Assembly (NCBI RefSeq): GCF_000586555.1
Contig: NZ_AZUC01000056.1
Location: 93,226-157,225 of the forward strand
Direction of reading: 5' to 3'
From: Sporosarcina sp. D27
Lineage (GTDB): Bacteria > Bacillota > Bacilli > Bacillales_A > Planococcaceae
Length of the DNA: 64,000 bases
Shown: in pieces, positions 59,350-64,000 of the stretch
Numbering within the stretch: position 1 is the stretch's first letter
How the letters are laid out: each line of letters begins with the position of its first letter
Program-made: the position numbers and the translations under genes
The notes under the pieces: generated by a model
What the model saw: only the letters and a program-made list of their open reading frames with translations
Told to the model about the DNA's origin: nothing
Databases searched by the model: none

Positions 59350-59901
59350 ATGTTGAAAACTAATCACAAGTACATCATTACAACGGAAACATGCGTAATT
59401 TTTCCATACTTTAATGAGTGTGGGCGTTTGCTCTCGATGATTTTAGAAGGAGACCAGATTTTAATCGTCAATAGTACGCCAACGGAAATCGTCGATTTTA
59501 ACTTGCGTAGAGCGGGTTCCAGCTTAAAAGGAGCCATTGAAGGCGCGAATGAGATCTTGGGAAGTAGCACCTATTCGCCGGTTGCGATTAGCAAGAAACA
59601 TGGTATTTACATGACACCTACTTGTTCTCCAAAAGACCAGGAGTGTACTTGGGTGGCGATTGAACATGTGAAAGAATACGTGAAAAATGATGACGGCCAA
59701 GTATCTGTTACCTTAAATAACGGCAGTCGAGTGGACTTGCCAATCAGTTGTAATATTTTCGAGAATCGATATCTGCGTACATGCAAGTTACAGTACCGAA
59801 TTGAAATGAATACTGATCAGGCAATGAAGGTTCGTGAAAAGTACACGCAGTCTTATGTTATTAAGAAAAATGGAAAAGGATTGAACTATTCAGAGGAGTA
59901 A
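59350..59901 (+). CDS. comK: ComK-family competence transcription factor
   Basis: 183 residues, AAAAAGGGGATAGT before ATG. Family landmarks in order: IVNSTPTEIVDFNLRRAGSS, a GA-EGANEI segment, ISKKHGIYMTPTCSPKDQECTW, HVKEY, VTLNNGSRVDLPIS, FENRYLRT. ComK binds AT boxes and activates DNA-uptake genes. Compared with B. subtilis ComK, the GSSYxGR motif is GSSLKGA and the C-terminal tail is shorter, so this could be a divergent or second comK. A terminator lies 40 bases upstream, so its promoter must be at about 59312-59340 or it depends on read-through. Confidence 0.85.
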   Translation: MLKTNHKYIITTETCVIFPYFNECGRLLSMILEGDQILIVNSTPTEIVDFNLRRAGSSLKGAIEGANEILGSSTYSPVAISKKHGIYMTPTCSPKDQECTWVAIEHVKEYVKNDDGQVSVTLNNGSRVDLPISCNIFENRYLRTCKLQYRIEMNTDQAMKVREKYTQSYVIKKNGKGLNYSEE

Positions 59902-60102
59902 ATGTGGAGTGAGCTGTGCTAAGTTTTCATAAAGAGTAGGTCCCTTATCTGTTAGTTGGCTAAGGGTCCTTTTAATTTGCTGGGTATTTGTGAATATGAA
60001 CAGTTGTTTAGGTTTGTTTTTGTCTAATAGTATATGAGAGATACTGAATAAAAATATGCAGATTGAATTGTTAGAACGATAAACTGAAAAGGGAGATTAG
60101 AG

Positions 60103-60585
60103 ATGCGCATTCGTGAAATGGAAGCAAAAGATAATAGAGACATGGAGCAAATCATAAAGGTTTCATTGGAATCTGTAGGGTTGGATATTCCCGGAACGGC
60201 TTACTATGATCCTCAATTGGGGGAACTCGCGCAATTTTATAGTCTACAACAGAAAGCAAAATACTGGGTAGTCGTGGATGAAAAAGAGAACGTTGTGGGT
60301 GGTGTAGGCATTGCACCTTATAACCAAAAGAAGAGAATTTGTGAACTGCAGAAGTTGTATATTGCTCCTGTAGCTCAAGGTTTGGGCGTGTCGAAAGGAT
60401 TGATGGGAACTGCACTCGAATTTGCAGAGGAACATTATAAATTCTGTTATTTGGAGACGTCAAAGAAAATGTCGGTAGCGAATCAGTTGTATAGAAAATT
60501 AGGATTTGAACTCCTTGAAGGACCTCTGGAAGGGTCTGAGCATGGCGCAATGGATGCATGGTATTTGAAGAAGTTAACAAAATGA
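60103..60585 (+). CDS. GNAT-family N-acetyltransferase
   Basis: 160 residues, AAAAGGGAGATTAGAG before ATG. GNAT motif A LQKLYIAPVAQGLGVSKGLM with the QGLGVS acetyl-CoA loop, and motif B ANQLYRKLGFELLEG. The acceptor is unknown. Single gene between terminators. Confidence 0.88.
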   Translation: MRIREMEAKDNRDMEQIIKVSLESVGLDIPGTAYYDPQLGELAQFYSLQQKAKYWVVVDEKENVVGGVGIAPYNQKKRICELQKLYIAPVAQGLGVSKGLMGTALEFAEEHYKFCYLETSKKMSVANQLYRKLGFELLEGPLEGSEHGAMDAWYLKKLTK

Positions 60586-60917
60586 TATAAATGAAAAAGT
60601 GAATGCGCGAGGTATTCGAATTCTTGAGTGACCCGTGCTTTGCCATTACATAAAATTACATGCTGTAGTAATTAGCATACGCCCCATGGTTGCGTAATTA
60701 AAGTATTCATACAAGCAGAAGCCTAATATGAACTTCAAATGTGTAGACGCAGACGGTTACCGCAGTCTGATCCACCCCAATTCGTTTTTTCTCGTACGTA
60801 TATGAATGGTTTTCTCTTTTATTAGCCATATAGCCTGGAAACTAAAGGTTATGAGTCAAATGCATGATGTCATTGATTATACTAAAATGGTAGAATTAAG
60901 GGTAATAGGAATTTTAT
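60586..60917. other. Intergenic stretch without a gene
   Basis: No gene is visible; AT content rises after 60800, where the promoter of the next gene should lie. Confidence 0.35.
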
Positions 60918-62306
60918 ATGAATGATAGGGCTAACATGGGGGTCGGAAAGTATATGAACGATAGGAAAGAGCTTAAAGAGATGTTGATAGGACTTCAGCG
61001 GGCTAGGAAGAAGATTGCTATTAAACGTTCACTGTTCGTGATGGTCGCGTTTGTCGCAATCCTTGGAGCAAGTGGATGTGTAGCGCAAGAGGAACCATCC
61101 GAAAAGGAGCAGGTCGAAAAGATTGGATCTGCGGATGGAAAGCGGGACAATACTAGTTTACAGAAAACAACGAACACTTACGTGAAGGCGACAAACACAG
61201 CATTGCCCGTAGAAGATTTGAAAAAGCAAGCTCTATATACGACAACACTTACTTCTGAGAGCAAGCAGTTAAAGCTGTTCGTATTGCCTACGGATAGTGG
61301 TGAAACGACTGTGATTTCTAAAAACGATGCCAATTTCACGGGTCAGGAAGGAGAAGAACTGTACAAAGGAAAGGTGGAATTTTACTTAGCGGAAACGGAT
61401 GGGGAAGAAGGATATTTGCAAGATGTCGCGTCGCAGGATGTTATGTTGAATGTAAGCCAGGAGCCGATCGTCGCTCGTGAATGGAGCGATTTAGCGATAG
61501 TTCAGCTGTCGGAGTCTGTCACTTCTACATCTAAAGAGTTATCGCTTTGGACAGTACAATCGGGTAAACTTGTTCCGATATCTGTGGATGGACAGACGGC
61601 TATTTCAACGTCAACAAGTGACTTGAAGAGTGTCGATGATCGTTATATCCAGACCTATGATTATTTCACTACGAATCCAAATGGCTGGGCTTTCCGAACA
61701 TATGAATGGGATCCTAAGAAAGTGGAATTGACACTCTTCGATGAAACCGAATTATTGGTAAAAGGGCCGTTCCACTATGACAAAATGGAAGCGGATATTC
61801 GGGAGTACTATCAACATATGATTGATAATTGGAATCGGATTGAGGAGTACACGTATCCATTTCCTCATCTAACTTACCCAGAGGATTTACCAAGTCGATT
61901 AGGAAAAGGATATTTGTTAGATGAACAGGGGACGGTAGGTTCTTCCCTTAAAAAGTATTTAGAACAAAACCCGAATCATCTCGGTGAGTATGACACAGAA
62001 GGTGGCTGGTATTATGCCTATCCTGACGGTCAATCGTTCTATTTCGATCGCGAAGACGATGCCATTCAAGCGGTTGAATTATCTGGTGGAAACTATAAAG
62101 AAACTGTTTCTGAGTTGAAAGAGATGTTGGGAGAACCACTTCATGATTCTAAAAATGATCCAGTATCTGAAGAAGATGAATGGTTAGTAGGAACCAATTA
62201 TGATATTGGCGATGTTCTATCTTATGAATTTGGTGACTATCAGGTTCGGGTGATGTATCGAGATGAAAATGTAGGGTCGATATTATTGAGTAAGAAGATG
62301 GAATGA
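60918..62306 (+). CDS. Lipoprotein-like secreted protein, unknown
   Basis: 462 residues from ATG 60918 (TAATAGGA upstream); ATG 60954 is an alternative. A basic N-terminal region of unusual length (about 37 residues) comes before the hydrophobic stretch and lipobox GASGC (Cys54). The rest is acidic and soluble. The C-terminal part, YKETVSELKEMLGEPLHDS then a short hydrophilic beta region, resembles the end of the lipoprotein at 52635 (VKQYLGEP). No known domain is certain. Confidence 0.72.
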   Translation: MNDRANMGVGKYMNDRKELKEMLIGLQRARKKIAIKRSLFVMVAFVAILGASGCVAQEEPSEKEQVEKIGSADGKRDNTSLQKTTNTYVKATNTALPVEDLKKQALYTTTLTSESKQLKLFVLPTDSGETTVISKNDANFTGQEGEELYKGKVEFYLAETDGEEGYLQDVASQDVMLNVSQEPIVAREWSDLAIVQLSESVTSTSKELSLWTVQSGKLVPISVDGQTAISTSTSDLKSVDDRYIQTYDYFTTNPNGWAFRTYEWDPKKVELTLFDETELLVKGPFHYDKMEADIREYYQHMIDNWNRIEEYTYPFPHLTYPEDLPSRLGKGYLLDEQGTVGSSLKKYLEQNPNHLGEYDTEGGWYYAYPDGQSFYFDREDDAIQAVELSGGNYKETVSELKEMLGEPLHDSKNDPVSEEDEWLVGTNYDIGDVLSYEFGDYQVRVMYRDENVGSILLSKKME

Positions 62307-62318
62307 GTGGTTCAAAAT

Positions 62319-62360
62319 AAAAACGAGTGTAGCTTTGTGAATCGCTGCACTCGTTTTTGT
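62319..62360 (+). terminator. Rho-independent terminator
   Basis: AAAAACGAGTG / CACTCGTTTTT 11-bp stem, T5. Confidence 0.9.
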
Positions 62361-62530
62361 CTGTTCACTACTGATAAGTGACGGGATAATATGTAGTTGC
62401 AAGGTTTGGGTGAAAGGGCTTAAAAGTAAATTTGAGATATATAGCATAGAGGACTACCAATAACGAAACTTTAGGAGTACACTAAAAATAGATTGAGTGA
62501 GCCTAAAGAAATGTTTCCCTCAATTAATAA

Positions 62531-62623
62531 GAGTCGATGAAAAAGGCAAAGCCATTGAAAAGTGGTGACGCAAAACTGAAGGGACTAAGGGATACTTCCT
62601 ATGTCAGCCAGTTGTCGAAATGC
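62531..62623 (+). promoter_or_regulatory. Cyclic-di-GMP-I (GEMM) riboswitch
   Basis: Shows the GEMM-I landmarks in order: AAAGGCAAAGCC, GAAAAG, GTGACGCAAA (the conserved GACGCAAA), GGGACTAAGG, TTCCTATGTCAGCCAG and GTCGAAATGC. The first stem (GCCATTGAAAAGTGGT) carries the GAAA-type loop that docks into the second stem. T6 follows at 62625, so the expression platform may be a terminator. The gene 56 bases downstream is the target. Confidence 0.85.
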
Positions 62624-62678
62624 ATTTTTTCACTCCTGATTTCTCTACAGGAAAAGATTCAAAAAAGGAGAGAGTTCG

Positions 62679-64000
62679 ATGAAGAAATTTGCAAAGACTT
62701 TAGTTGTAATGGGAATTGTTGGTGCTACTGCTTTACTCACAACACCAGCTTTTGCTGCAGAAGAAAGCACAGAAAAAGAAAATTCAGTAGTGGACCAGGC
62801 TCTACAGGATCCTGGGATGACTCCTGAAAACACTTTTTACTTTCTAGACAAGTTTGGAGAGAAGTTCCACTTGTTGTTTACGAATAATGCAGAAAAGAAA
62901 TCCAAGCTCTATCTAAACTATGCAGAAGAACGTTTGGCAGAGTCAGCTAAATTGACTGATGATGCAAAGGACAAGTATACAAAGGATTTAGTGACTGCCT
63001 ATGTTGCTAATCTACAAAAAGCGCAAGAAAAGATTGCTGAAGTCATCGTGGACGAGAAGGTTGCAAGTGATGTGAAAAATCGATTAGCCACTAAATTAGA
63101 AAAAGTGACTACTATTATTACAAGTGATTCTGTAGAGTCCTCGTTAGACAAAAAACAGCGAACTTCTTTGGAAAACAAGAAACAAGAAGGATATCTTGTT
63201 GCTAATATGATGAAAAATATTGATCTTGAGAAGGTTAAGGCAATGCGTGAACAAGGATTGCATTTTGGGGAAATCGTCAAAGTAATCGCATTTGCAGAAG
63301 AAAGTGGTAAGAGTGAAAGTGAAATTATCGAGTTGCTACAAGAAAAACACCAGAAGTTCGGCACGATTGCAAAAACATTAAATATCCAACAAGGTGACAT
63401 CTGGAAGAAGGTAAACCTTGAAAAAGCAAGAGTTGCAGAAAAAGCTTACGAGAACGCAGTCTTATCTGGCAACCAATCGGATATCGATCGGATCGGAAAA
63501 ACGATAGATGGGATTTCCAATGAGCAAATTGCCTTAGGGATTGATAAATCAGATAGCCAAAACTTCAGAGGTGTGGATAGGAAGCTCGCGATAATCCAAC
63601 AAAAAGCGGACGCCGGACTGATTCCCCAAGAAAAAGCAGACTGGATCAAACAAAAAATACAAATGAATCAAGACAAAAAATATGCCGGTTCAAATGGAGA
63701 TAAAAACGAAAATTCACTGACTTCTAAAGAAAATATAGATAAGAGCCAACAAAATGCTGAAAAAGACGAAGCTAAAAAAGTGAAGAAAGAGCAAAAAGCT
63801 GAAGAAAAGGCAGTAGAGAAGACTAAGAAGAGTGAAGAGAAACAACAAAAGGCTAAAGAGAAAGCTGCAGAAAAAGAAAAGAAAGAGCAAGATAAAACTG
63901 CAGGGAAAGAACAAAAAGTGAAAGACAAAGCCGCAGAGCAAGCGAAGAAAGAACAGGAAAAAGCAGCGGAGAACGAAAGAAAAGCGAAAGAAAAAGCTGC
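62679..64000 (+). CDS. Secreted DUF5667-type protein with long Lys/Glu/Ala-rich repeat tail (incomplete)
   Basis: 440 codons visible, running off the window; AAAAAAGGAGAGAG before ATG. Signal peptide 1-26 (TPAFAA). DUF5667 signature: DPGMTPENTFYFLDKFGEKFHLLFTNNAEKKSKLYLNYAEERLAE (about 44-90). The middle is helical (to about 330). From about residue 345 the text becomes a highly charged run of K, E, A and Q (KEKAAEKEKKEQ units), likely a long single helix. The c-di-GMP riboswitch upstream suggests a role in adhesion, biofilm or motility change. Confidence 0.85.
   Translation, partial: MKKFAKTLVVMGIVGATALLTTPAFAAEESTEKENSVVDQALQDPGMTPENTFYFLDKFGEKFHLLFTNNAEKKSKLYLNYAEERLAESAKLTDDAKDKYTKDLVTAYVANLQKAQEKIAEVIVDEKVASDVKNRLATKLEKVTTIITSDSVESSLDKKQRTSLENKKQEGYLVANMMKNIDLEKVKAMREQGLHFGEIVKVIAFAEESGKSESEIIELLQEKHQKFGTIAKTLNIQQGDIWKKVNLEKARVAEKAYENAVLSGNQSDIDRIGKTIDGISNEQIALGIDKSDSQNFRGVDRKLAIIQQKADAGLIPQEKADWIKQKIQMNQDKKYAGSNGDKNENSLTSKENIDKSQQNAEKDEAKKVKKEQKAEEKAVEKTKKSEEKQQKAKEKAAEKEKKEQDKTAGKEQKVKDKAAEQAKKEQEKAAENERKAKEKA

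Noticed and set aside
62537..62827. ORF over the riboswitch and the start of the DUF5667 gene
   Set aside because: It is out of frame with the signal-peptide-bearing protein and consists of riboswitch sequence at its start.

Overview
The window looks like a chromosomal segment of a Gram-positive, S-layer-bearing Firmicute of the Planococcaceae (Sporosarcina-like). The signs are several proteins with triple S-layer-homology (SLH) domains, a csaB pyruvyltransferase, AGGAGG-type ribosome binding sites with many GTG/TTG starts, Bacillaceae-type interspersed repeats and a comK gene. The species is an inference; no rRNA or tRNA gene is present.

Layout. 1-3.4 kb: housekeeping genes (ABC-type membrane protein tail, DnaQ-like exonuclease, YhdT-like protein plus PanF). 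3.8-13.5 kb: five consecutive SLH proteins, namely a 5'-nucleotidase, an amidase, a subtilisin, an NlpC/P60 hydrolase and a glucosaminidase, each with its own terminator. 13.8-23.9 kb: a wall-polymer locus (membrane-anchored protein, MurJ-like flippase, GT4, CsaB, WecG/TagA, UDP-ManNAc dehydrogenase, O-antigen-ligase-like protein). CsaB-type pyruvylation creates the wall ligand that SLH domains bind, so the locus, the SLH enzymes and the S-layer protein fit one surface-assembly system.

24.0-33.7 kb is the most unusual part. A complete S-layer gene is followed by an ORF-less group II intron (domains V and VI are clear), then by a start-less ORF that begins in frame at the inferred 3' splice site and encodes an S-layer-like beta-rich segment. 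Next come four tandem tyrosine recombinases in an A-B-A'-B' order. The third (635 aa) carries four core-binding modules at an exact 113-residue spacing before one catalytic domain. A second, orphan domain V-VI unit lies at 47.9 kb in front of another start-less, beta-rich exon, in the same reading phase. This resembles the alternative-3'-exon arrangement reported for an S-layer gene of Clostridium tetani, here beside a recombinase cluster.

34-57 kb is a lower-GC accessory mosaic: DUF1643 protein, Bcr/CflA-type MFS pump with MBL-fold protein, an orphan accA under a MarR regulator with a clear palindromic operator, MocR regulator divergent from ornithine-cyclodeaminase-like and PhzF-like genes, decayed abrB/integrase/XRE/RHS genes, phage-tail remnants and single genes separated by recurring short repeats. 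57-64 kb: a decayed HTH gene, a ComX/SigH-like sigma factor and comK with a type I toxin-antitoxin-like terminator pair between them, a GNAT enzyme, a lipoprotein, and a c-di-GMP-I riboswitch in front of a DUF5667-type secreted protein that runs off the end.
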